Of a stretch of DNA of 64,000 nucleotides, positions 34,739-43,543 are shown piece by piece. This DNA is from Prochlorococcus sp. AG-409-L18 (GTDB lineage Bacteria > Cyanobacteriota > Cyanobacteriia > PCC-6307 > Cyanobiaceae). Numbering within the stretch: position 1 is the stretch's first letter; every line of letters starts with the position of its first letter. Position numbers and translations under genes: made by a program. Below the pieces are notes generated by a model. The model did no database searches. It was given only the letters and a program-made list of their open reading frames with translations, and had not been told where the DNA came from. Where the stretch lies: the NCBI GenBank assembly GCA_003215535.1, contig QCKG01000006.1, forward strand, positions 1 through 64,000. Direction: 5' to 3'.

Positions 34739-34785
34739 TCAGATTGATTAAAAAGATATATAATCAGGTTAATATAGGTAAATAG

Positions 34786-35118
34786 GTGAGTCCAATTAAA
34801 ATAAACTCCCCTTCATTCAAATTAGCAGTAAGAGGCAAGAAGCCCCGAAAAATACCTTCCTGGGAATTCGTTAATAGTAGAGTTCTAATTCACAATGCCA
34901 GAGTTGTATATTTTGAATATCTATGCCTCTCCAGGCTCAATGCAAGTCCTAAGGGGGTAGTTATTAATAGGGACAATGGTAAAGGTAAAGTTGTTTTTAA
35001 CTTACCCTCGCTTCTACCTAATGAAGACTTTATCTCTATAGAACACCTCTATCTGAAGGAAATAAGAACAAATAAGGCCTACCAATCAGAACAAAGATCT
35101 AGAAATACTCACAATTAA
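34786..35118 (+). CDS. Hypothetical protein, 110 aa
   Basis: 110 residues from GTG 34786, preceded by AGG. Basic N-terminus (KLAVRGKKPRKIPSWEF), mixed core, polar C-terminal tail. No membrane segment and no recognised family. It sits between prk and the prepilin peptidase on the same strand. Confidence 0.45.
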   Translation: MSPIKINSPSFKLAVRGKKPRKIPSWEFVNSRVLIHNARVVYFEYLCLSRLNASPKGVVINRDNGKGKVVFNLPSLLPNEDFISIEHLYLKEIRTNKAYQSEQRSRNTHN

Positions 35119-35204
35119 TAACATCACCAGATGAACCTTAAGAGAACAAATAGCAAGAACAAAATATTTACGAGGCAAAAGTTTAGGATAGAAGTCAGGT
35201 TCCG

Positions 35205-35849
35205 TTGAAAGCTAATAAAACAATCATTACAAGCCTTCCTCTCTTGAAAAGGAACAGTATCCTTAAGATATTTCAATCAATCCTTTGGGTATCCTGCCTA
35301 TTTGCATCACCAGAACATCTAGGAAGTCTGCCTGATATCATACTAATAATAACCAGCCTAATTCTACTCTTTATCTTACAACGTCTTGTATTAATTGATA
35401 TCCGAGAGATGTATATTCCGAGGAAACTTATATGCCAAGGTATTCTATTTGGCGTAATGTTTAATTCACTATCCTTTATATTCGATGGATTTAATCAGGG
35501 GGTTTTATTATTGAGAAGCCAATTGATTGGGGGAATCTTTGCTTATGTAATAATGATAAGCATTAGAAATCTTTCAGGAAGGATATTCAAGAAAGAAGCC
35601 TTAGGCTTAGGAGATGCATATCTTGCTGCCATGGGAGGTGTGTGGCTTGGACTTGAAGGTATTAATGCAGCATTGTCCCTAGCCTTCATTAGTGCAGGCT
35701 TATTTGCCCTAACTGCTCGATTAATTGGGACCCTAAAGCCACTTCAGGCGTTTCCTTTTGGTCCATTCATCTCTGGAGGCATATGGGGAATATGGCTACT
35801 TGGGCAAACCTGGTGGCTACAAAGTTTGGAAGCAATAATGGGTGTTTAA
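35205..35849 (+). CDS. Short type IV prepilin peptidase (A24 family)
   Basis: 214 residues from TTG 35205, with about six hydrophobic helices. The two catalytic Asp of A24 aspartic peptidases are present: D65 in VLIDIREMYIP and D137 in GLGDAYLAAMGG. The N-terminal methyltransferase domain and its CPxC-x(n)-CxxC zinc motif are missing, so methylation would need another protein. It would cleave prepilins or pseudopilins at the membrane. Confidence 0.8.
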   Translation: MKANKTIITSLPLLKRNSILKIFQSILWVSCLFASPEHLGSLPDIILIITSLILLFILQRLVLIDIREMYIPRKLICQGILFGVMFNSLSFIFDGFNQGVLLLRSQLIGGIFAYVIMISIRNLSGRIFKKEALGLGDAYLAAMGGVWLGLEGINAALSLAFISAGLFALTARLIGTLKPLQAFPFGPFISGGIWGIWLLGQTWWLQSLEAIMGV

Positions 35850-35873
35850 TAGACTCAAACAACTTTTTAACTC

Positions 35874-36752
35874 GTGTCACTTTTTGACTGGTTTGCTGAT
35901 CGACGCAAGGGTCAGTTCGTAGGCAAAGTAATCCAAGAAACTGATGAAGGGGATGGATTGTGGGGCAAATGTCCTGAATGCGGACAAGTTGTCTATAGAA
36001 AAGATTTAATCGCAAATGCGAATGTATGCAGCAATTGTGGTCATCACAATCGCATTGATAGTGAGGAAAGAATAAATCTAATAGCAGATGAGGGGAGCTT
36101 TCATGCTTTAGACCAAGACCTAAGTCCTACAGACCCTTTAGGCTTTAAAGATCGAAGAGCCTATGCAGATCGATTAAGAGAAAGCCAAGCAAATACAGGC
36201 ATGAAAGATGGCGTGATTACTGGTTTTTGCAAAGTGGAATCGATATCACTCGCTCTAGGAGTTATGGACTTTAGATTCATGGGTGGCTCCATGGGATCAG
36301 TAGTAGGAGAAAAGATAACCCGCCTCATAGAAGGAGCAACTGCAAAGAAAGCTCCTCTACTAATAGTGTGCGCTTCGGGAGGAGCTCGCATGCAAGAAGG
36401 CATGCTTAGCCTGATGCAAATGGCAAAAATCTCAGGAGCTCTTGAAAGGCATAGGGAGGCAGAATTGCTTTATATGCCATTACTAACTCATCCCACCACT
36501 GGTGGAGTCACAGCCAGTTTCGCAATGCTTGGGGATCTAATTCTTGCAGAACCAAAAGCCTTAATAGGCTTTGCAGGAAGAAGGGTAATTGAACAAACCC
36601 TTAGGGAAAAGTTGCCCGATAATTTCCAAACAGCTGAATATTTGCAGGAGCACGGTTTTGTAGACACGATTGTCCCGAGACCACAACTTAAAAAGACCCT
36701 TTGCTCACTGCTTAAACTACATGGATATCTACCTGATAAGCAAAAAGACTAA
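35874..36752 (+). CDS. accD: Acetyl-CoA carboxylase carboxyltransferase beta subunit
   Basis: 292 residues from GTG 35874 ([14 protein letters not shown]). It has an N-terminal zinc finger CPECGQ ... CSNCGH, then the carboxyltransferase domain with [34 protein letters not shown] and [16 protein letters not shown]. It forms the first committed step of fatty-acid synthesis with AccA. It lies 24 bases after the peptidase gene. Confidence 0.96.
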   Translation: MSLFDWFADRRKGQFVGKVIQETDEGDGLWGKCPECGQVVYRKDLIANANVCSNCGHHNRIDSEERINLIADEGSFHALDQDLSPTDPLGFKDRRAYADRLRESQANTGMKDGVITGFCKVESISLALGVMDFRFMGGSMGSVVGEKITRLIEGATAKKAPLLIVCASGGARMQEGMLSLMQMAKISGALERHREAELLYMPLLTHPTTGGVTASFAMLGDLILAEPKALIGFAGRRVIEQTLREKLPDNFQTAEYLQEHGFVDTIVPRPQLKKTLCSLLKLHGYLPDKQKD

Positions 36753-36878
36753 ATAATTATAATATATAAGATTACAAGCAATCATTAATTAGTAAATTGC
36801 AAATAAATCTAATTTGTACTTAATAGCTGTAGGCACTAAAATTGTTGATACAAGTTTTTCCTGCAGAATCGACTAAGA

Positions 36879-37988
36879 ATGTCAACAAATGCCATTAACA
36901 ATTCATCTGCAGGTATTGCTATTGCAGGTCTTGGCTTTGGAGAGTCTGTGCATCTACCTGCCCTCCAATCCAACAAAGGGCTAAAGCCAATAGCACTTTG
37001 GCACCCACAGAAATCAAGACTAGAAAAAGCCTTTAAAGAGACCCAAATCAATTGCCATGAAAATTGGTCCCAACTACTCGAAGACCCCGCTATAGATGGG
37101 GTAATTATTGCAACACCACCAGCTCCTAGATATCACCTCGCCTACGAAGCTCTAAAGGCAGGAAAACACCTTCTTCTAGAAAAGCCCGTAGCTTTGACCT
37201 CTGAAGAAATATTGAGTCTTCAAAAGCTTGCAATCAACAATAAGTTAAGTGTGGCTGTTGACTTTGAGTATCGAGCCGTTCCTTTGTTTATGCAGGCAAA
37301 GCGGCTTATTAGCAATGGAGAAATTGGAGAACCTTGGCTAATAAAATTTGATTGGCTCATGAGTAGCCGCGCAGATTCCAGCAGACCATGGAATTGGTAT
37401 TCCCAAGTTGAATCTGGTGGAGGAGTAATAGGGGCTTTAGGGACCCATGCCTTCGACATACTGCACTGGCTTTGCGGCCCAACTATCAATGTGGCAGGAG
37501 AAATCTCCACCTCTATTAGGAAGCGGGTAGATCCAACAAATGGAGAAATGCGAGAGGTAACAAGTGAGGATGTTGCATTAGCTCAACTAGAAATTGAAGG
37601 TATAGATGGGAAATCAGTAATCCCAGCACAAGTTAGTCTTAGTGCTGTATCAAGAAATGGAAGGGGATGCTGGCTAGAAATTTATGGAAGTAAGGGAAGT
37701 CTAATTTTGGGAAGCAACAACCAAAAAGATTATGTTCACGGATTTGGGCTTTGGTTTGCTTCTGTAGGGGAAAACCTAAGACAAATTAATCCAGAAGAAG
37801 ATCTCATGTTCTCAAAAACCTGGAAAGATGGACGCATTGCACCTGTGGCCAGATTACAAAGTTGGTGGCACACCTCAATAAAGAGTGGAAGCCCAATGAT
37901 TCCAGGAGTTGCAGAAGGACTGGCAAGTCAAAGAGTCTGCGAGAAGCTAAGAGAATCTGCAACAACTGGAATTAAATTAGCTATATAA
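36879..37988 (+). CDS. Gfo/Idh/MocA-family oxidoreductase
   Basis: 369 residues. The N-terminal Rossmann domain has IAIAGLGFGESVHLPAL. The conserved GKHLLLEKPVALTSEE (EKP) motif of the family lies near residue 95. The C-terminal domain has GALGTHAFDILHWLCGP. It is an NAD(P)-dependent sugar or sugar-like dehydrogenase of unknown substrate. Confidence 0.88.
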   Translation: MSTNAINNSSAGIAIAGLGFGESVHLPALQSNKGLKPIALWHPQKSRLEKAFKETQINCHENWSQLLEDPAIDGVIIATPPAPRYHLAYEALKAGKHLLLEKPVALTSEEILSLQKLAINNKLSVAVDFEYRAVPLFMQAKRLISNGEIGEPWLIKFDWLMSSRADSSRPWNWYSQVESGGGVIGALGTHAFDILHWLCGPTINVAGEISTSIRKRVDPTNGEMREVTSEDVALAQLEIEGIDGKSVIPAQVSLSAVSRNGRGCWLEIYGSKGSLILGSNNQKDYVHGFGLWFASVGENLRQINPEEDLMFSKTWKDGRIAPVARLQSWWHTSIKSGSPMIPGVAEGLASQRVCEKLRESATTGIKLAI

Positions 37989-38273
37989 TTTATAAATTAA
38001 AAGCCAAGATAAATTGACTATTAGCCTTTAATCTGAGAAAATTATTGGAATTTATCTAAACGAGGAAAGTAGCAAAATTTTTCAAACAAAACCTAGAAAT
38101 CAGAATACCTCTAAAGCAATCAAAGCAAAAGAGCTAAGAAAATCTCTCAACCCAACAGTGAACTTGAAATACATTGGGCGTGACATTTCAGACCTTGATC
38201 TTTTACAGTCCCGGACACACTCCTAGGACTTCTGATAGGCCTAGGTCCTACTGCAAACTCTGAAACAAAATCG

Positions 38274-39347
38274 ATGGCACTCGTTCCTCTTAGGCTTCTA
38301 CTAGATCACGCTGCAGAAAACGGCTATGGCATTCCTGCTTTCAACGTAAATAACCTTGAGCAGGTGCAAGCCATCATGGAGGCTGCTGCCGAAACCGACA
38401 GCCCAGTAATTCTCCAAGCTTCTAGAGGTGCGAGAAGCTATGCAGGCGAGATTTTCCTTCGTCACTTGATCATTGCTGCGACTGAAACTTATCCAAATAT
38501 CCCAGTCGTTATGCACCAGGATCATGGCAACGATCCATCAACCTGTTACTCGGCAGCAATAAATGGGTTCACTTCAGTAATGATGGATGGTTCTCTAGAA
38601 GCCGATGCAAAAACTCCAGCTAGCTACGATTACAACGTTAATGTAACGAAAACAGTCGTAGACTTTGCTCACTCAGTGGGTGTAAGCGTAGAAGGAGAAC
38701 TTGGTTGCCTTGGATCATTAGAAACCGGAAAAGGCGAAGCTGAAGACGGACACGGCTTTGAAGGTGAGCTTTCAAAAGACATGCTTCTTACAGACCCTGC
38801 AGAAGCAGCAGACTTCGTTGCCAAAACAAAAGTAGATGCTTTAGCTATCGCTATTGGTACAAGTCATGGTGCTTACAAGTTCACAAGGAAGCCAACAGGA
38901 GAAGTACTTGCAATCAGCAGGATTGCAGAGATTCACAAAGCTCTCCCTAATACCCACCTTGTTATGCATGGTTCAAGTTCAGTTCCTCAAGAATGGCTTG
39001 ACATGATTAACAAATTTGGTGGTGCCATCCCCGAGACTTATGGGGTACCGGTAGAAGAAATCCAGGAAGGTATTCGTAATGGAGTTCGCAAAGTCAACAT
39101 CGATACAGACAATCGCCTAGCTTTTACTGCCGCCGTTCGAGAAGCTGCAGCAGCTGATCCAACAAACTTCGACCCAAGGCATTTCAACAAGCCCGCCAGA
39201 AAATATATGAAACAAGTTTGTCTAGATAGATATCAGCAGTTCTGGTGTGCTGGTCAAGCCAGCAAAATCAAACAGCAAAGTATCAATTACTATGCAACTC
39301 TCTACTCAAAAGGATCACTAGATCCAAAGACTGCAGTTGCAGCTTAA
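38274..39347 (+). CDS. fba: Fructose-bisphosphate aldolase, class II
   Basis: 357 residues. Zinc and substrate residues are in [20 protein letters not shown] and [10 protein letters not shown]. The C-terminal extension after [16 protein letters not shown] is typical of the Calvin-cycle class II-A form. It cleaves or forms FBP/SBP in glycolysis and the Calvin cycle. Two long hairpins follow. The 285-base gap upstream (37989-38273) holds no gene and presumably its promoter. Confidence 0.96.
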   Translation: MALVPLRLLLDHAAENGYGIPAFNVNNLEQVQAIMEAAAETDSPVILQASRGARSYAGEIFLRHLIIAATETYPNIPVVMHQDHGNDPSTCYSAAINGFTSVMMDGSLEADAKTPASYDYNVNVTKTVVDFAHSVGVSVEGELGCLGSLETGKGEAEDGHGFEGELSKDMLLTDPAEAADFVAKTKVDALAIAIGTSHGAYKFTRKPTGEVLAISRIAEIHKALPNTHLVMHGSSSVPQEWLDMINKFGGAIPETYGVPVEEIQEGIRNGVRKVNIDTDNRLAFTAAVREAAAADPTNFDPRHFNKPARKYMKQVCLDRYQQFWCAGQASKIKQQSINYYATLYSKGSLDPKTAVAA

Positions 39348-39357
39348 TCAGATAAAC

Positions 39358-39407
39358 CTTATCAAGTGAAGATTAAGGGACTATTCCCTTAATCTTCACT
39401 TGATAAG
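39358..39407. terminator. Perfect 23-bp hairpin after fba
   Basis: Left arm 39358-39380 pairs without mismatch with right arm 39385-39407 around the 4-base loop CTAT. It begins 10 bases after the fba stop. An A-run follows rather than a T-run, so on the plus strand it may act as a 3' stabiliser rather than a classical terminator. Confidence 0.7.
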
Positions 39408-39442
39408 AAAATATATTGAATCTGATAATGAATATGTCCAAG

Positions 39443-39488
39443 AAAAACGAATGTATTTATCTAGAGATAGATAAATACATTCGTTTTT
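39443..39488. terminator. Second perfect hairpin (21 bp), bidirectional terminator
   Basis: Left arm 39443-39463 begins with AAAAA, the loop is the GNRA-type tetraloop GAGA (39464-39467), and the right arm 39468-39488 ends in TTTTT. Because both arms carry A/T runs, it would give a T-tail in either direction and suits the convergent fba and purQ genes. Confidence 0.8.
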
Positions 39489-39503
39489 TACTAAGAACAT
39501 CTA

Positions 39504-40166
39504 TTAGTTTGTTCCTATCAATGCCTCTAGTATTCTCTTCCCATCAATACCTCCAGTCATAGAATCACATGCTCTCTCAGGATGAGGCATTAGACCAAAA
39601 ATATTTCCCTCTGAATTCGTAATTCCCGCGATATTCTCTATAGAGCCATTTGGATTCCCATCTGTATATTGCAAAGCTATTGAATCATTCTCCTTTAACT
39701 GATTAAGTGTATTTAGACTACATTGAAAACGACCTTCCCCATGGGCTATCGGTAAGGATATGTGCTCACCATGATTGTATCCATTAAGCCAATTAGTCCT
39801 TGAGCTTGTTACCTTCAAAGAAACATCTCTACAGATAAAATTTAGTTTTTGGTTGCGTGTCAGAGCTCCAGGAAGAAGTCCAATCTCAGTAAGAATTTGA
39901 AAGCCATTACAAATTCCCAGTACTTTTCCACCACTTTTAACGAAGTCGATTAAAGAACTCATTAAAGGAGCAAATCTAGCTATCGCGCCACATCTTAAAT
40001 AGTCTCCGTAGCTAAATCCACCGGGTAGAACAATGGAATCGAGGCCTCCCAGATCAGTAGTCTCATGCCAAAGAAAACGTGTTTTCATCCCCAAGCATCC
40101 TTCAGTAGCCCATCGAACATCTCGATCACAATTTGATCCAGGGAAAACAACTACACCGATAGTCAT
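39504..40166 (-). CDS. purQ: FGAM synthase glutaminase subunit
   Basis: 220 residues, class I glutamine amidotransferase. The nucleophile Cys is in [11 protein letters not shown], and the His/Glu pair in [23 protein letters not shown] is the standard N-terminus. It supplies ammonia to PurL in purine synthesis. It lies 7 bases after purS. Confidence 0.95.
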   Translation of the reverse strand: MTIGVVVFPGSNCDRDVRWATEGCLGMKTRFLWHETTDLGGLDSIVLPGGFSYGDYLRCGAIARFAPLMSSLIDFVKSGGKVLGICNGFQILTEIGLLPGALTRNQKLNFICRDVSLKVTSSRTNWLNGYNHGEHISLPIAHGEGRFQCSLNTLNQLKENDSIALQYTDGNPNGSIENIAGITNSEGNIFGLMPHPERACDSMTGGIDGKRILEALIGTN

Positions 40167-40173
40167 TGAGGAA

Positions 40174-40446
40174 TTAAGCGATTTTGTTAGATGAAACTTG
40201 CTTTAAATCTAAGCTCCAATCTTCAATAACAGGGTTTGAAAGCAATCTTTCACTTAAAAGCTCCAGTCTGCGACGAGCTTCCGTCTCGTCAGGAGCCTCT
40301 AGTTCTAATTCAATAGATTTCCCAATACGTAGCTTCCCAATACCGTCAACCCCAAGCCTGCTGGCCGCGGATCTAGCGGCCTCTCCTGCAGGGTCCAGGA
40401 CTGAAGGACGAAGACTTACCAAAACTCGGGCTTGAAAATTAGGCAC
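40174..40446 (-). CDS. purS: FGAM synthase PurS subunit
   Basis: A small ferredoxin-fold protein that links PurL and PurQ. GTG 40446 gives 90 residues beginning [19 protein letters not shown], which matches PurS. The open frame extends 13 codons further upstream, but that would be longer than the family. [15 protein letters not shown]-type and [22 protein letters not shown] segments are present. Confidence 0.92.
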   Translation of the reverse strand: MPNFQARVLVSLRPSVLDPAGEAARSAASRLGVDGIGKLRIGKSIELELEAPDETEARRRLELLSERLLSNPVIEDWSLDLKQVSSNKIA

Positions 40447-40554
40447 TATCAGAGTTGATAAACTAAGTTGATCTTCGCAGTACAAGTCAAGTCTCTATTA
40501 AGAAGAAAATAATGAGCTTGCTGCAAATAATGACTTGAGGAAGGCAAATGAGCT

Positions 40555-40788
40555 TCAGACTTTGATCAAAGACTCTCCTCTACCAAGACAATGAAGACAA
40601 GTGTGATAACAGTTAGGAGTGGTTTTCATATAACCATTCCCTCCACAATGGGAGCAAATCAATCTGGAATTGGTTGCGATTGATTTTTTATCTTGAAATT
40701 TTGGAGGGTTTTGGGAAACAGATGTGATCACTGAAACTCTATCGATCCTAGGAAGAGAGGTTGGAGTAAAAAGGTCTAAGGGGGACAC
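40555..40788 (-). CDS. DnaJ-type zinc-finger small protein, 77 aa
   Basis: 77 residues. The C-terminal half has two CxxCxGxG-type units (ICSHCGGNGYMK and CLHCLGRGE), the zinc module of DnaJ, without any J domain. The first 40 residues are polar and disordered-looking. Cyanobacteria and plastids use similar stand-alone modules as thiol or assembly factors. Role here unknown. Confidence 0.75.
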   Translation of the reverse strand: MSPLDLFTPTSLPRIDRVSVITSVSQNPPKFQDKKSIATNSRLICSHCGGNGYMKTTPNCYHTCLHCLGRGESLIKV

Positions 40789-40937
40789 TCCCCTTAAGGA
40801 ATTTAATATTCGCTAATTAGATAAAAATAATCAACCATGTTGAGGCAATTTTTGACATCAATTATCGAAATTACTGATTTAGTTAAAGTTCAGAGGTCCC
40901 CTCCCCCACAAAATCCAATATTGTTGGCGCCTAACTC

Positions 40938-41993
40938 TTAAGCAAAGGATAAGATTTTTTCAATCTTTCCTCTAACCGCATCTACTGCTTCCTTCTTTAA
41001 GCTAAGAACAACTATCTCGATACCAGAATTCTTAGGCCTCCAAGAACTATCAGGTGCTAGCTCAAACCAACTATTCAATCTCGGTCCCACCATCTGTATC
41101 TGCAAGGGCAAAGCCTTACCAGGGATCCAAAGACGACCTTTCAATCGAACAATCTGATAACAGACAGCAAGTTCAGGTAAAAGAGCTTCTATTTCACTTC
41201 TAGTAAAAGAAGCCTCTAACTGAATTGATCCACTGAACATCTCAACATGGTTATGATCATGCTCAGTGTTTTCTAGATTCTCAACATCTTCATATACAGG
41301 ATCCACATTTTGCTTTAGCCCAAGAACAATTGAAGAATCTATTTTCCCATATTCTGTAGAAAAGATTTGAGTACCTTTACGAACCTTTTTTTGAAGATCT
41401 TCCTTTATAGAAGTAAGTTCATTAGAAGAAAGAGAATCAGCTCTACTAATTAAAACCAAGTCAGCAACTTCTAGTTGGTGAGTAAACAACTCTTTGATAG
41501 AGGTTAGGTGGTCAATACTTTGATCGTCAATTCTCTGTTGTTCCAAAGAAGAGATATCACCTACAGGACTACCTGCCAACAACGCTTCTCCATCAACTAA
41601 GGCAATAACTCCATTTAAATGGACTTTTGATCGAATAGAAGGCCAATCTAGTGCTTGCAATAATGGACGAGGTAATGCAAGACCACTAGTCTCAATTACA
41701 ATGCCTTCCAAATGCTGGGAACGAGATAACAACTTCTCCATAGAAGGAAGAAATTCATCTTGAACAGTGCAACAAAGACAACCATTGTTTAGTTCAACAA
41801 GGCGTCCTTCTACTTCATCATCAGGGCAAAAACCACAACTCCTTATTAAATCCCCATCTAATCCCACGCTGCCAAACTCATTAATAATTACCGCCAAGCG
41901 GCGGCCACCATTAGTCAACAAATGACGTAGAAGAGTTGTCTTACCAGCACCTAGGAACCCAGTGACAACAGTTAAAGGAATACGTTGTTTCAT
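40938..41993 (-). CDS. CobW/COG0523 metal-chaperone GTPase
   Basis: 351 residues. Walker A GFLGAGKTTLLRHLL, the diagnostic GCLCCTVQDEF (CxCC) metal site, ETSGLALPRPLL, and a His-rich linker NTEHDHNHVEMF before the CobW C-terminal domain. It is inferred to insert or carry zinc or another metal; the family also includes cobalamin-linked CobW. Its stop lies 12 bases from the pentapeptide gene stop region on the same strand. Confidence 0.9.
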   Translation of the reverse strand: MKQRIPLTVVTGFLGAGKTTLLRHLLTNGGRRLAVIINEFGSVGLDGDLIRSCGFCPDDEVEGRLVELNNGCLCCTVQDEFLPSMEKLLSRSQHLEGIVIETSGLALPRPLLQALDWPSIRSKVHLNGVIALVDGEALLAGSPVGDISSLEQQRIDDQSIDHLTSIKELFTHQLEVADLVLISRADSLSSNELTSIKEDLQKKVRKGTQIFSTEYGKIDSSIVLGLKQNVDPVYEDVENLENTEHDHNHVEMFSGSIQLEASFTRSEIEALLPELAVCYQIVRLKGRLWIPGKALPLQIQMVGPRLNSWFELAPDSSWRPKNSGIEIVVLSLKKEAVDAVRGKIEKILSFA

Positions 41994-42005
41994 TTAGAAA
42001 TTGAT

Positions 42006-42518
42006 TTAGCACCCAAGGCTGTAACTAGTACTTACACCAGTTGAGGGATTAGATCCTTCAGCTATAGAACAAAGTTTCTTCAACTGAATCCTATTGACAA
42101 TTGCATCAGTGAAATCAGCCCCTTCAATACTTGCATCTGTAAAGCTGCTTTCCATCAACAACGCATTAGTCAAGTTTGCATCCCTTAAATCAGCTCCATT
42201 AAAATCAGTTGAATAAGCCAATACATCCTTCATCTGAGCACTTCTCAAGTTTGTCCCCTCTAAGAGACTGTTATTAAAAACAGCACCTGTTAGATCTGTT
42301 TCGCTCAGATCTATTCCACGTAGATCAACCTTGATGAATTCATAACCACTTAAATCCCTTCCATGCATGTCCTGAGAAATTTGTATTTTCTCTTGGTTCC
42401 GTGTCTCAGGTGGCCTTTTTGCCCATACCTGAGAGGTAGGGAACAAAAGGCATAGGACCAACAAAGTAGAAAGTATTAAAGAACGAAAGCGCATCAGAGA
42501 ATGAGAAATAGTTGTCAT
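42006..42518 (-). CDS. Exported pentapeptide-repeat protein
   Basis: 170 residues. A signal peptide (LILSTLLVLCLLFPTSQVWA) precedes a right-handed beta-helix of A(D/N)LXX repeats: LRGIDLSETDLTGAVFNNSL and on to FTDASIEGADFTDA. It ends with a two-Cys tail (LCSIAEGSNPS ... YSLGC), which may form a disulphide. It is expected in the lumen or periplasm. The 12-base gap suggests an operon with the CobW-like gene. Confidence 0.88.
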   Translation of the reverse strand: MTTISHSLMRFRSLILSTLLVLCLLFPTSQVWAKRPPETRNQEKIQISQDMHGRDLSGYEFIKVDLRGIDLSETDLTGAVFNNSLLEGTNLRSAQMKDVLAYSTDFNGADLRDANLTNALLMESSFTDASIEGADFTDAIVNRIQLKKLCSIAEGSNPSTGVSTSYSLGC

Positions 42519-42589
42519 GAGGCATCAAGGTGGAGGCCGACCAGTAATTTATTTATTCACCTTATGGCAAGAATGCCAAATTGAGCGAT

Positions 42590-43195
42590 ATGGCCATGAC
42601 CTTAAGAGTAGTGGTACCTCCGCATACCCTGATCGCACACTGGCTAACAATGCTCCGAAATGAATCTACGCCCGCTTCACTTTATTCAACAGGACTGGAA
42701 GAATTAGGCCGATGGCTTACGTATGAAGCTTTACGGGACTGGCTCCCATATCGGCAAGAAAAAGTTACCACTAATCTATGTTCAACTGAAGGTCAAGTTA
42801 TTGAATCAAGCGTCCCAATACTTGCAATTCCTTTCTTACCAGGTGGGTTGGAACTTTGGCAGGGTGCCAGAAAAGTTCTGCCAAATGCTCATCTATGCCT
42901 AAAAGGAGTTCCAAATTTCATAGAAGAAAACGCAGGAATAGTTCTTTTATTGGATCAAATAGATACTGGGGGAAGACTTGTTGAAGCACTCTCTGTTCTT
43001 AAAAAGAAAAATGTAGATACTCGGAGAATCCGAGTCGTGACAGCACTAGCTTCAAGCCCAGGACTTGTAAGAACTGGAGAAGAGAACCCAGAGTTGAATA
43101 TTTTCACAGCCTGCATTGACCCTGAACTTACAGAAAATGGCGAAATCAAACCAGGAATTGGAAATCCATCATTACGTATTAACACCAGGACCTAA
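42590..43195 (+). CDS. Uracil phosphoribosyltransferase-like protein
   Basis: 201 residues from ATG 42590; TTG 42581 and ATG 42596 are alternatives. The N-terminal part (VVVPPHTLIAHWLTMLRNES, LGRWLTYEALRDWLP) matches UPRT homologues. The PRPP loop is LLLDQIDTGGRLVEAL instead of the usual DPMLATGG form, and the C-terminal uracil site is KPGIGNPSLRIN rather than GLGDAGDR. It may have lost uracil activity. Confidence 0.75.
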   Translation: MAMTLRVVVPPHTLIAHWLTMLRNESTPASLYSTGLEELGRWLTYEALRDWLPYRQEKVTTNLCSTEGQVIESSVPILAIPFLPGGLELWQGARKVLPNAHLCLKGVPNFIEENAGIVLLLDQIDTGGRLVEALSVLKKKNVDTRRIRVVTALASSPGLVRTGEENPELNIFTACIDPELTENGEIKPGIGNPSLRINTRT

Positions 43196-43231
43196 GGCCT
43201 GAACTAGGATTAGAGCAATCAAGAAATAACA

Positions 43232-43531
43232 ATGAATCAGTATCGAGATGGTACAGGAGGAAGCCTATCCTCATTGATTAGTGGAGCAGTATTAGGAGCT
43301 GCTGGACTTGCCTGGTGGTTATTCTCGGAAGCGGAACGACGCCAAAAAACTAGAAAACAACGAGCGATGCTTTATGCACCTCGAATGCAGGATGGTTCTG
43401 AAGCACTAGACACCCCTGCTCCTACAAAAAAAATAGAAACCAGCGAGCAACTAGAGCAAAGAGTCGAACAACTGAATAATGCCATCGCAGATGTTCGCCA
43501 ACAGCTAGAAGATCTAGGAGCAAGAACCTAA
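43232..43531 (+). CDS. Single-helix membrane protein with coiled coil, 99 aa
   Basis: 99 residues. A Gly/Ala-rich helix (LISGAVLGAAGLAWWLF) is followed by a basic stretch and a C-terminal coiled coil (SEQLEQRVEQLNNAIADVRQ). It is 36 bases downstream of the UPRT-like gene. No function known. Confidence 0.65.
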   Translation: MNQYRDGTGGSLSSLISGAVLGAAGLAWWLFSEAERRQKTRKQRAMLYAPRMQDGSEALDTPAPTKKIETSEQLEQRVEQLNNAIADVRQQLEDLGART

Positions 43532-43543
43532 ATCAAGGTTAAT

